From Paracoccaceae bacterium (lineage in GTDB: Bacteria; Pseudomonadota; Alphaproteobacteria; Rhodobacterales; Rhodobacteraceae): a DNA stretch of 64,000 bases. Below are positions 47,033-55,420 of this stretch, piece by piece. A program made the position numbers and the translations under genes. The stretch is from positions 62,001 through 126,000 of the forward strand of contig JALSKC010000052.1 in the NCBI GenBank assembly GCA_026989055.1. Direction: 5' to 3'. How positions within the stretch are numbered: position 1 is the first letter of the stretch; each line of letters starts with the position of its first letter. The notes below the pieces were generated by a model. The model did not search any database, had not been told where the DNA came from, and saw only the letters and a list, made by a program, of their open reading frames with translations.

Positions 47033-47054
47033 GCCCGCGCGTTCCGGCGCGGGC
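47033..47054 (+). terminator. Hairpin after the subtilisin gene
   Basis: Perfect 8-base stem GCCCGCGC (47033-47040) and GCGCGGGC (47047-47054) with a GTTCCG loop, 13 bases past the stop codon. No T-tract follows, so termination may be imperfect or need Rho. Confidence 0.5.
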
Positions 47055-47176
47055 AGGGGCGGCGGAGGAGGCAGCGGAGCGCCCGCCCCGCGCGGCGCGG
47101 CGCGGGGAAACTTCCCTGTTTCCTTTCCCCCGTTCTGCCCTAGACTGGCACGGGAACGCGACCGGGAGGCAGGAGC

Positions 47177-48019
47177 ATGGAAGGTTTCGACATCGGCAGC
47201 CTGATCTGGATCTTCTTCATCCTGTCGGCACTGCAGCCGATGTTCCAGCGCCGGATGCTGGAATCGATGCGCATGCGCCAGATCAGGCGGCTGGAAAGAT
47301 CCCGCGGCAGCCGGGTCATCCTTCTGGTGCACCGGCAGGAGACCATGAGCTTCCTCGGCTTCCCGCTGATGCGCTACATCGACATCAACGACAGCGAGGC
47401 GGTGCTGCGCGCGGTGCACACCACCGACAACACCCGCCCGCTCGACATCATCCTGCACACGCCCGGCGGCATGGTGATCGCCGCCACCCAGATCGCACGC
47501 GCGGTCAAGGCGCACCCCGGGAAGGTCACGGTGTTCGTGCCGCATTTCGCCATGTCCGGCGGCACGCTGATCGCGCTGGCGGCCGACGAAATCGTGATGA
47601 GCCCGCATGCCACGCTGGGCCCGATCGACCCGCAGCTGGGCAACCAGCCGGCGGCTTCGCTGGTGAAGGTCCTGGAACAGAAGCCGGTGCAGAAAATCGA
47701 GGATCAGACCCTGATCAATGCCGACATGGGAGCCAAGGCCATCGATCAGGTGCAGAAGACCGCCCGCCGCCTGCTCGAAGGCACACTGCCGGCAGAACGC
47801 GCCGAGGAAGTGGCCCGCATCCTGAGCGAAGGCCGCTGGACGCATGACTATCCGATCTTCTGCGACGAAGCCCGGGAACTCGGCCTGCCGGTGAGCACTG
47901 CCATGCCGACCGAGATCCTGGACATGATGATGCTCTATCCGCAGGCGATCCAGCGCAGCCCCAGTGTCGAATACAACCCGGAATCGGGGCGCCGCCGCCC
48001 GATGCTGCCCGGATCCTGA
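47177..48019 (+). CDS. Membrane-anchored Clp-fold serine protease (SDH family)
   Basis: 280 residues, preceded by GGGAGGCAGGAGC. One N-terminal membrane helix (GSLIWIFFILSALQPMF) is followed by a ClpP/SppA-like crotonase fold. Conserved parts are DIILHTPGGMVIAATQIARA (oxyanion strand), FVPHFAMSGGTLIALAADEI with the nucleophile serine in MSGGT, and PHATLGPIDPQLG. This is the Ser-Asp-His group of periplasmic ClpP-class proteases (DUF114-like), found in many bacteria and archaea. It probably cleaves membrane or signal-peptide-like substrates; no partner gene identifies them. Confidence 0.87.
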   Translation: MEGFDIGSLIWIFFILSALQPMFQRRMLESMRMRQIRRLERSRGSRVILLVHRQETMSFLGFPLMRYIDINDSEAVLRAVHTTDNTRPLDIILHTPGGMVIAATQIARAVKAHPGKVTVFVPHFAMSGGTLIALAADEIVMSPHATLGPIDPQLGNQPAASLVKVLEQKPVQKIEDQTLINADMGAKAIDQVQKTARRLLEGTLPAERAEEVARILSEGRWTHDYPIFCDEARELGLPVSTAMPTEILDMMMLYPQAIQRSPSVEYNPESGRRRPMLPGS

Positions 48020-48213
48020 GCCACCGGCCCCGCGGGGGCGAACCGGCCGCCACCGGCCCCGTGGTGGTGCACGGCCTCGCCCCTTGTGCCGACGGCGCAT
48101 CGCGGCAGGAGCCGGCACCTCCGCTCCGCGAAGGCCCCGCCCGCGCCGGGCGAAGAACCCGTTCGCCGCCGTCCTGTCTCGCCACCGCCCGGCCCGGGAA
48201 CCCGGAGCAGGAC

Positions 48214-49566
48214 TTAGACCACGGCCTCGATTTCCGCCACAAGCTCGCCGACCACCTCGGCCAGCAGCGTCTCGTCCTCGGATTCGGCCATTACCCGGAC
48301 CAGCGGCTCGGTGCCCGACTTGCGGATCAGCAGCCGACCGTTGCCCTGCAACCGCTGCTCGGCGGCGGCGATGGCCCTGCGCACCGCAGCCGCTTCCAGC
48401 GGCTGCTGCCCGTCCCGGTAGCGAACGTTCTTCAGCAGCTGGGGCACGGTCTCGAAGCATCTGGTCAGCTCCGAAGCCCTGCGCCCGCTGTCCACCATCG
48501 CCGACAGGAACTGCAGCCCCGCCAGCAGCCCGTCGCCGGTGGTGGCATAGTCGGTCATCACGATATGGCCCGACTGCTCGCCGCCGAGGTTGAATCCGCC
48601 CGCGCGCATCCGCTCGACAACGTAGCGGTCGCCCACCCGGGTGCGCTCCAGCCGCAGGCCCAGCCCCTCCAGGTGGCGCTCCAGCCCGAGGTTGCTCATC
48701 ACGGTGGCCACCAGCGCCCCGCCTTTCAGCCGCCCCTGACGGGCCATGCGCGCGGCGAACAGCGCCATGATCTGATCGCCGTCGGCCACGTGGCCGCTCT
48801 CGTCGATGATCATCACCCGGTCGGCATCGCCATCGAGGCAGATCCCCACATCGGCGCCGTGCGCGACCACGGTCTCGGCGGCGAGTGTCGTGTCGGTCGA
48901 TCCGCATTTCTGGTTGATGTTGAACCCGTCGGGCGACACACCCACCGGGATCACCTCGGCCCCAAGCTCCCACAGGACTTCGGGCGCGGTGCGATGCGCA
49001 GCCCCGTTGGCGCAATCGATCACGACCTTCAGCCCGGCCAGCGTCTGCCCCGCCGGCAGGGTCGCCTTCAGCCGCTCGCCATAGCGGAAGCGCCCGTCAT
49101 CGATCCGCCTGGCGCGGCCGATGTTCTCCGCCCGCACCGGCTCCACCCCCTCGCGCACCAGGCGCCCGATCTCGGCCTCCGCCTCATCCGACAGCTTGAA
49201 GCCGTCGGGGCCGAAGAACTTGATCCCGTTGTCGTGATGCGGGTTGTGGCTGGCCGAGATCATCACCCCCACATCAGCCCGCATCGAGATGGTCAGCATC
49301 CCCACCGCCGGCGTCGGCACCGGCCCCAGCAGCAGCACGTTCATGCCGGTCGAGGCGAAACCCGCCGTCAGCGCGTTCTCGAACATGTAACCCGACAGCC
49401 GGGTATCCTTGCCGATCACCACCCGGTGCCCGCTGGCGCCGTCGCGGCGAAAGAACCGCCCCGCTGCCGCCCCCAGCCGCAGCGCCATTTCCGCCGTCAT
49501 CGGGTGCTTGTTGGCGGTGCCGCGCACCCCGTCGGTGCCGAAAAGCCCTTCTTCCGCTGCTGCCAT
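48214..49566 (-). CDS. glmM: Phosphoglucosamine mutase
   Basis: Converts glucosamine 6-phosphate to glucosamine 1-phosphate for UDP-GlcNAc and cell-wall synthesis. 450 residues from the ATG at 49566; a GTG three codons upstream is possible. Motifs are [13 protein letters not shown] at the N-terminus, the phosphoserine loop [14 protein letters not shown] (S106), the metal loop DGDADR and the sugar loop GEQSGH. A C-terminal phosphate-binding loop [13 protein letters not shown] is present. It is last in the folB-folP-glmM run, 28 bases after folP. Confidence 0.97.
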   Translation of the reverse strand: MAAAEEGLFGTDGVRGTANKHPMTAEMALRLGAAAGRFFRRDGASGHRVVIGKDTRLSGYMFENALTAGFASTGMNVLLLGPVPTPAVGMLTISMRADVGVMISASHNPHHDNGIKFFGPDGFKLSDEAEAEIGRLVREGVEPVRAENIGRARRIDDGRFRYGERLKATLPAGQTLAGLKVVIDCANGAAHRTAPEVLWELGAEVIPVGVSPDGFNINQKCGSTDTTLAAETVVAHGADVGICLDGDADRVMIIDESGHVADGDQIMALFAARMARQGRLKGGALVATVMSNLGLERHLEGLGLRLERTRVGDRYVVERMRAGGFNLGGEQSGHIVMTDYATTGDGLLAGLQFLSAMVDSGRRASELTRCFETVPQLLKNVRYRDGQQPLEAAAVRRAIAAAEQRLQGNGRLLIRKSGTEPLVRVMAESEDETLLAEVVGELVAEIEAVV

Positions 49567-49594
49567 GAATGCCACCCCGCTGCCCCTCGCCTCG

Positions 49595-50659
49595 TTACCG
49601 CCCCTCGTTACCGCCCCGCGGCCGCTGCCCGCCGGCGGCGCTGCCGGCTGCCGGCGCTCCGCCCGTCACCGCCTGCCAGAGAGTCACCGCCGCCCGGGTT
49701 TCCGCCACATCGTGAACGCGGACAATCTGCACCCCTTTGGCGATCGCCGCAAGCGCCACGGCCAGCGAGCCGGGAAGGCGACGCGCAGGCAGGGGTTCAC
49801 CGCTCAGACTGCCGATGAAACGCTTGCGCGAGGCACCGAGCAGGATCGGACAGCCCAGCGTGTGAAACAGCGCAATCCCGCGCAGCAGCGCCAGGTTGTG
49901 CTCCAGCGTCTTGCCGAAGCCGATCCCGGGGTCCACGATCAGCCGCGCCCGTTCGATTCCGGCCGCCTCGGCCGCGGCGATGCGTGCGGCCAGCGCGTCA
50001 TGGACATCAAGCAGGACATCCTCGTAGCGCGGATCCTCCTGCATGGTTTCCGGCCTGCCCCGGGCATGCATCAGGCAGACGGGCACCCCGCTGCGCGCCA
50101 CGACCCCGGGCAGCTGCCGGTCGAAACCCAGGGCGGAAACATCGTTCACCATTCCCGCTCCTGCCGCCAGCGCCGCCCGCGCCACCGCCGCCTTGCGGGT
50201 ATCGATCGAGATCGGCACCGGGCAGCACGCCGCCAGCGCCCGGACAACCGGCTCGATGCGCGAGATCTCCTCCCCGGGGGGCACCGCGCGCGCCCCGGGG
50301 CGGGTGGATTCGCCGCCGATGTCGATGATGTCGGCCCCGGCCGCAACCATCGCCTTCCCGTGAGCAAGCGCCGCCTCGATTCCGGCATGGCGCCCGCCAT
50401 CGGAAAAGCTGTCGGGGGTGACGTTCAGGATCCCCATGACCCGCGGCCTGTCCAGCGTCAGCCCGGCCAGCGCCGGGCGCGGAGCGCAGAGCGCCTCCAG
50501 CACGGACGCGGGCAGCTCCCGCGCCGGCATGACCTCTGCGGGACGGCCGCGTTCCAGCCGCTCGACCTGCGCGAACCAGCCCCAGCCCCCGGCCAGCAGA
50601 TGCGCATCGCGCGGGCGGGAGGGATCCGTCTGGACCAGCGGGCGGAAATACAGGCTCAT
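49595..50659 (-). CDS. folP: Dihydropteroate synthase
   Basis: Joins 4-aminobenzoate to 6-hydroxymethyl-dihydropterin diphosphate in folate synthesis. 354 residues from the ATG at 50659 ([16 protein letters not shown]). The synthase core begins near residue 90 with [14 protein letters not shown], then [20 protein letters not shown] and [14 protein letters not shown], all intact. The N-terminal 90 residues are an extension seen in Rhodobacterales FolP. It sits 43 bases after folB and 28 before glmM. Confidence 0.96.
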   Translation of the reverse strand: MSLYFRPLVQTDPSRPRDAHLLAGGWGWFAQVERLERGRPAEVMPARELPASVLEALCAPRPALAGLTLDRPRVMGILNVTPDSFSDGGRHAGIEAALAHGKAMVAAGADIIDIGGESTRPGARAVPPGEEISRIEPVVRALAACCPVPISIDTRKAAVARAALAAGAGMVNDVSALGFDRQLPGVVARSGVPVCLMHARGRPETMQEDPRYEDVLLDVHDALAARIAAAEAAGIERARLIVDPGIGFGKTLEHNLALLRGIALFHTLGCPILLGASRKRFIGSLSGEPLPARRLPGSLAVALAAIAKGVQIVRVHDVAETRAAVTLWQAVTGGAPAAGSAAGGQRPRGGNEGR

Positions 50660-50702
50660 GCGCAGGCTATCGGCCAATTCCGCCCGGCAGGCAAGAGCCG
50701 GC

Positions 50703-51629
50703 TCACCGCCCGAACAGGGCCGGCGCATCCGCCGCCAGCCCGCGGGCCGGAATCGACAGCCCCGGTGGCGGCGCGATGCCGAGGGAAACCAGCGCGCTGG
50801 CGCCGATCAGCGCCGCGAACCACGGCACGAGCGCCGCCGGGTCCACCGCCGGCCGGTCGCGTGCATCGAGCACCAGCCGGGCCGGCGCCCAGACGGAAAT
50901 CTGGCCATGGCGCAGGCCCCAGTCCAGCTCGGTGCGGCTGTCCACCACCACGCAGCGCCGATCGCGCCCGGCCAGCACCCAGGCATTCTGTTCGATCGCC
51001 AGCAGGTCGATGCGCCGCTGCGCCGCCCGCGACCGGCTGCGCGGGCGCGGCAGATCCCCCGGCCCGACCATCAGGATGGCCGGCTGCGCACGCTCCTGGA
51101 GCTGATCGAGCCAGCCCGGCAGCCGCTCCGAGGCGATCGCCGGGTTGGACAGGAACAGAAGCAGCGGGCGTGGCGGCTGCGCCGCGGCGGGCGGCGGCGC
51201 CAGCTCCGGGCGCGGCACGCTGCGGACGATCTCGACCCCGAGCGCGCCGGGGCCGCGGTCGAGCTTCTGGATGCGAACATAGACACGCTCGGCCCGGGGC
51301 TGCTGCAGGATGCCCGCCGCAACCCGCTCGGCCAGGGTTTCCAGCAGGTTGGGCCGCTCGGCGGCGAGCGCGGCCGCAATCGCATCGGCGATGCTGTCAT
51401 AGGACAGGATCCGGTCCACATCGTCATGCAGCGGGGCACGGGGCGGGGCGACCTCGACAACCACGTCGAAGCGCACCCGCTGGGCGATGCCGCGCTCCTG
51501 CTGGAAGGCTCCGATCTCCACCTCGACCACATGATCGCGCAGCGAGATCCGGTCGCGCGGCTCAGCGCCGGCTTCGGCGCGCGCGCGGGCCTGGAGGCTG
51601 TCGAAGGCAAGGGATATGTCGGAACTCAT
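50703..51629 (-). CDS. folB: Dihydroneopterin aldolase with C-terminal extension
   Basis: The N-terminal 150 residues are FolB: catalytic glutamate in IGAFQQERG, tyrosine in LSYDSIADA, and lysine in VRIQKLDRGPGA. It converts dihydroneopterin to 6-hydroxymethyl-dihydropterin plus glycolaldehyde. The total length is 308 residues, against about 120 for stand-alone FolB. The C-terminal part (from about residue 155) has strands such as PRPLLLFLSNPAI and RRCVVVDSRTELD and resembles no domain I can name. It is first in the folB-folP-glmM run. Confidence 0.93.
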   Translation of the reverse strand: MSSDISLAFDSLQARARAEAGAEPRDRISLRDHVVEVEIGAFQQERGIAQRVRFDVVVEVAPPRAPLHDDVDRILSYDSIADAIAAALAAERPNLLETLAERVAAGILQQPRAERVYVRIQKLDRGPGALGVEIVRSVPRPELAPPPAAAQPPRPLLLFLSNPAIASERLPGWLDQLQERAQPAILMVGPGDLPRPRSRSRAAQRRIDLLAIEQNAWVLAGRDRRCVVVDSRTELDWGLRHGQISVWAPARLVLDARDRPAVDPAALVPWFAALIGASALVSLGIAPPPGLSIPARGLAADAPALFGR

Positions 51630-51773
51630 GTCTGCCCCTCCGGATGCGCCGGGCCGGATTGCACGGAATCGCCTGCCCCGGATAGCCGATCACGCCGCGC
51701 ACCGCCAGCACGCCGACGACCGCCCGGCCGGCGGATGCGTCTTCATCTTCATGCGGACTGCCTCGTGCGGGCT

Positions 51774-52469
51774 TCAGTGACGCGCCGCCGTCCGCAGCGC
51801 CGGCCGGTAGAAGTAATGCGCCCCGATCGCCGCGGTGCGGGTGAACTTGCGCGACCAGCGGGGGCGCACGGCGCGGGTATGGTAATAGGTCGCCCCGCCG
51901 GTCAGCCCCCGCGGGTGGCCATCGAGCATGAGCCGGGCCACCTTGCCCACTTCGATCCAGGCGGCCCGGTCGTCGATGAACTCGCGCCGCCCGTCGCAGG
52001 TATAGGTGAACTGGCAGCGGAACAGCCGGCCCGTTCCCTGGTTGACCACGGCGCAGACCGTATCCGGGAAATCGGGGCTGTCCACCCGGTTGAGGATCAC
52101 CTCGGCCACGGCGAACTGCCCGCGCACGCTTTCGCCGCGGGCCTCGAAATACAGCGCCTCGCTGAGGCATTCCCACTGCGCGTCGCCGTCGGCGGGGGGC
52201 AGCCCGGCAAGAAACTCCCGGCTGTAGGAGAGCTCCGCTTTCCGGCTGGCGGAAAACGGCCAGCGCAGCCTTTTCCCCAGCCGGACGAGCCGCTTGCCGT
52301 CAAGCCTTCCGAGCGCCGCGTTCTCGCTGGCCAGAAGCGAGGATATCTGCGCATCCAGCACGCTTGCCGGCGCGTTGGATTCGCTCAGGGTCACATCGGC
52401 GCCAGCCCTTCCGGCAAGGGCCAGAAACGCGACGAGACACAGCACAGATGCCAGCCAGGGCCGGGACAT
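51774..52469 (-). CDS. Cell wall hydrolase (SleB family)
   Basis: 231 residues with a signal peptide (MSRPWLASVLCLVAFLALAG) and a SleB-type hydrolase domain: ECLSEALYFEARGESVRGQF, AVAEVILNRVDSPDFPDTVC, CQFTYTCDG and GATYYHT. The glutamate in SEALYFEARGE is the presumed catalytic residue. SleB-family enzymes in Gram-negative bacteria cut peptidoglycan glycan strands during envelope remodelling. The 287 bases upstream, between this gene and the PPDK stop, are A/T-enriched in part and contain one FNR-like box. Confidence 0.9.
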   Translation of the reverse strand: MSRPWLASVLCLVAFLALAGRAGADVTLSESNAPASVLDAQISSLLASENAALGRLDGKRLVRLGKRLRWPFSASRKAELSYSREFLAGLPPADGDAQWECLSEALYFEARGESVRGQFAVAEVILNRVDSPDFPDTVCAVVNQGTGRLFRCQFTYTCDGRREFIDDRAAWIEVGKVARLMLDGHPRGLTGGATYYHTRAVRPRWSRKFTRTAAIGAHYFYRPALRTAARH

Positions 52470-52599
52470 CCCCCCACTCCAGTTCGCGGGCCGCCCATTC
52501 AGAGACCCGCTCCGCTTCGAAGCCGCCCCGCACCACGGCGCAGCGACGGAGGCGCAGCGACGGACGGCAGCCGGCACGCGACAGCGCGCACCGGAACCG

Positions 52600-52613
52600 T
52601 TGAGATAGGTCAA
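52600..52613. promoter_or_regulatory. FNR-like palindrome upstream of the SleB-family gene
   Basis: TTGAGATAGGTCAA: TTGA and TCAA half-sites with a 6-base centre, keeping 8 of the 10 FNR consensus bases. It lies about 130 bases before the start codon. It could instead provide a -35 (TTGACC on the minus strand). Confidence 0.35.
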
Positions 52614-52756
52614 AATGCGCCTTTCGTCCAGAGCGCTGCCGCCAGCGCGCACCGCGAACCCGGCCCGCCAGTCGCCGATTCTGCCCCGCATTTTCGCCTT
52701 GAATCGCATCCAGGTCATGGAAAGGGAAGCAATATCAGGGCAGTGTCTGTTTTCGC

Positions 52757-55303
52757 TCAGGAAACGCGCTGTTTCAGGGCAAGCTGCGCCGCAGCCAGCC
52801 TCGCGACCGGCACGCGATAGGGGGAACAGGACACATAGTCAAGCCCGGCAGCCCGGCAGAAGGCGATCGATTCCGGATTGCCGCCGTGCTCCCCGCACAT
52901 CGCCAGGGTGATCTCCGGGCGCGCCTCGCGGCCGCGGCGGGCCCCGATGCGCAGCAGCTCGCCCACCCCCTCGGCGTCGAGTATGTGGAAAGGATCCTCG
53001 GCAAAGACTCCCTGGGCGACATAATCGTTCATGAAGCGCCCGGCATCGTCGCGCGACAGGCCATAGGTCATCTGCGTCAGGTCGTTGGTGCCGAAGGACA
53101 GGAACGCCGCATGCTGGGCGATGTCATGGGCCCGCAGCGCCGCACGCGGCGTTTCCACCATCACGCCCAGGCGGAAGTCGAAGCCGACGCCGCGCTCGTT
53201 GCGCACGGCCGCGGCCACGGCATCGATCCGCGACTTGACCAGCGCCACCTCCTTCTGCGCCGAAACCAGCGGAATCATGATTTCCGGCACCACCGGCGCG
53301 CCGGCCCCGCTGGCCTCGATCGTCGCCTCGAAGATCGCGCGGGCCTGCATGTCGTAGATTTCCGGCACCGTGATGCCCAGCCGCACCCCCCGCAACCCCA
53401 GCATCGGGTTGACTTCGGCCAGTGTCTCGACCCGGCGGACGACATCGGACAGCGGCAGCCCCATCGCCTCGGCCAGGGCGCGCAGCCCGCTGCGCCCGGA
53501 AGGAAGGAATTCGTGCAACGGCAGGTCGAACAGGCGGATGCAGACGGGCTGGCCCTGCATGATCGAGAACAGCTCGACGAAATCGGCCCGCTGCATCGGC
53601 AGCAGCCGTTCCAGCGCGGCGGCACGGTCGGCGGGGTCATCGGTGAAGACGATCTCGCGCATCACCGTCAGCCGCTCCGGCTCGAAGAACATGTGCTCGG
53701 TCCGGCACAGCCCGATCCCCTGCGCCCGGAACCTCCGCGCCACCCTGGCCTCGGCCGGCGTGTCGGCATTGGCCCGGATGCCGATGTCGCAAAGCCCGTC
53801 GGCCCATTCCATCAGGCTGTCGAAAGCCGCACCCGGCCCCGGCTCCTGCATCGGCGCCGCCCCGGCCAGCGCCTGCCCGGCGGTGCCGTCGATGGTGATC
53901 GTGTCGCCCTCGCGAAAGATCCGCCCGTCGGGCACCCGCAGCGTTCCGGCCTTCGCGTCGAGCACCATGTCGCCGGCACCGACGACACAGGGCACCCCCA
54001 TGCCGCGCGCGATCACCGCGGCGTGGCTGGTGACCCCGCCGCGCTCGGTCAGCACCCCGGCGGCAGCCTGCATGCCGCGGATGTCTTCGGGCGTGGTCTC
54101 GCGCCGCACAAGGATGCAGGGCTGCTCGCGTGCCTGGCAGGCCTGAGCCGCCGCGGCGGTGAACACGATACACCCGACCGCCGCACCGGGGCTGGCTCCG
54201 ATGCCGCGCAGCACCACATCGCGTTCGCCCGCGGGGTCCAGCTGCGGGTGCAGAAGCTCCGACAGGGCCCGCGGTTCGATCCGGGCCACCGCCTCCTCGC
54301 GCGAGATCACCCCGTCGCGGGCCAGCGCCACGGCAATCTCGACCGCAGCGCGGGCGCTGCGCGGCACCCGCACCGCATCCAGCACATGCAGGGTGCCGTT
54401 TTCCACCGTGAACTCGATCTGCATCTCCTCGCGCAGCCGCTGCCGACACAGCGCGCCGTATTCCTTCAGCTGCGTGAACAGGGCGGGCTGCTGCACCTCG
54501 AGCGACCCGCCGCGCCCGTCGCGGGCAAGATACTGCGCCCCGGTGCTGGCACGCAGCGCATCGCGCCCCTGGCTCTGGCCCAGATAGCGCCCGGTGATCT
54601 GCGGCCTGCCGGTTTCGGAGCTGACGAACTGGATCACCCCGGCCCCGCTCTCTCCCGGGCCCACGCCGAGCACCATCTGCTGCACCACGAGCCCCAACCC
54701 GGCATCGGCCGGTGCGCCGCGGGCCTGGCGCAGGAGCCGTGCCGAGGTCCCCTCCCATGCCCGCGCCATCGAGCGCAGCACCTCGGCCAGCTGCACCGCC
54801 GGGTCCTGGGGGAAGTATTCGTCGGTCTCGGCCTGGTAGGCATCCAGCGCTGCCTGCAGCGCGTCGCGGCCCAGGCCATTGCCGGTTTCGAACATGTCCG
54901 GGTCGAGCCGGGCGATGTTCACGGCAAAGGATTGCACGAATCGAAGATAAAGCGCATTCGCCGCTTCCTCGCCGTGGCTTTCGGCTAGCGTCGCGTGCAT
55001 GGCGTCGTTCATCCCGATGTTGAGCAGGGCGCCGGGCCCGCCCCAGTCGGCAAGCTGGGCGCTCGGGCGGACGCTCACCAGCGGGCGGGCGCCGAACACG
55101 GCAAGCAGTGCCTCCATGTCGGGCAGCTCGCCGGCGGCGATCCGGTGCACCGCCTCGAAGGACAGTGCAACCGTTTCCGGAACCGGCAGGCCGAGCCGGA
55201 TCAGCCGCTGCAGGCATTTCGCCCGCCCGCCGTGGGTGTCGGCCGAAATCGGAGCCACCCGGCGGATCAGGGTAAAGCCCGTCCTGTCGGTCTGTTTCTG
55301 CAC
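52757..55303 (-). CDS. ppdK: Divergent pyruvate, phosphate dikinase-like protein
   Basis: 848 residues from the GTG at 55303 (AGAGGTG precedes); earlier starts would add a basic stretch without similarity. The phosphohistidine domain (GGVTSHAAVIARGMGVPCV) and the C-terminal PEP/pyruvate barrel (CRTEHMFF, LSFGTNDLTQM, CGEHGGNP) are PPDK-like. The N-terminal nucleotide-binding part is shortened and changed: where PPDK has SVRSGARVSMPGMMDT, this has SVRPSAQLADWGGPGA. It may be a PPDK paralogue with altered nucleotide use, converting PEP, AMP and diphosphate to pyruvate, ATP and phosphate or a related phosphotransfer. It lies downstream of glyS in the same direction. Confidence 0.85.
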   Translation of the reverse strand: MQKQTDRTGFTLIRRVAPISADTHGGRAKCLQRLIRLGLPVPETVALSFEAVHRIAAGELPDMEALLAVFGARPLVSVRPSAQLADWGGPGALLNIGMNDAMHATLAESHGEEAANALYLRFVQSFAVNIARLDPDMFETGNGLGRDALQAALDAYQAETDEYFPQDPAVQLAEVLRSMARAWEGTSARLLRQARGAPADAGLGLVVQQMVLGVGPGESGAGVIQFVSSETGRPQITGRYLGQSQGRDALRASTGAQYLARDGRGGSLEVQQPALFTQLKEYGALCRQRLREEMQIEFTVENGTLHVLDAVRVPRSARAAVEIAVALARDGVISREEAVARIEPRALSELLHPQLDPAGERDVVLRGIGASPGAAVGCIVFTAAAAQACQAREQPCILVRRETTPEDIRGMQAAAGVLTERGGVTSHAAVIARGMGVPCVVGAGDMVLDAKAGTLRVPDGRIFREGDTITIDGTAGQALAGAAPMQEPGPGAAFDSLMEWADGLCDIGIRANADTPAEARVARRFRAQGIGLCRTEHMFFEPERLTVMREIVFTDDPADRAAALERLLPMQRADFVELFSIMQGQPVCIRLFDLPLHEFLPSGRSGLRALAEAMGLPLSDVVRRVETLAEVNPMLGLRGVRLGITVPEIYDMQARAIFEATIEASGAGAPVVPEIMIPLVSAQKEVALVKSRIDAVAAAVRNERGVGFDFRLGVMVETPRAALRAHDIAQHAAFLSFGTNDLTQMTYGLSRDDAGRFMNDYVAQGVFAEDPFHILDAEGVGELLRIGARRGREARPEITLAMCGEHGGNPESIAFCRAAGLDYVSCSPYRVPVARLAAAQLALKQRVS

Positions 55304-55420
55304 TGCGGCACCTCTCGATCGCGTTCGCAGCATAACGCGCATGCGCCATCGCGCAAGCATTGCCCGCGGGCGCCGCGCCGTTCTGCATGCGCACCCGGCG
55401 GCGGCGGCCGGCGCGCCGGT

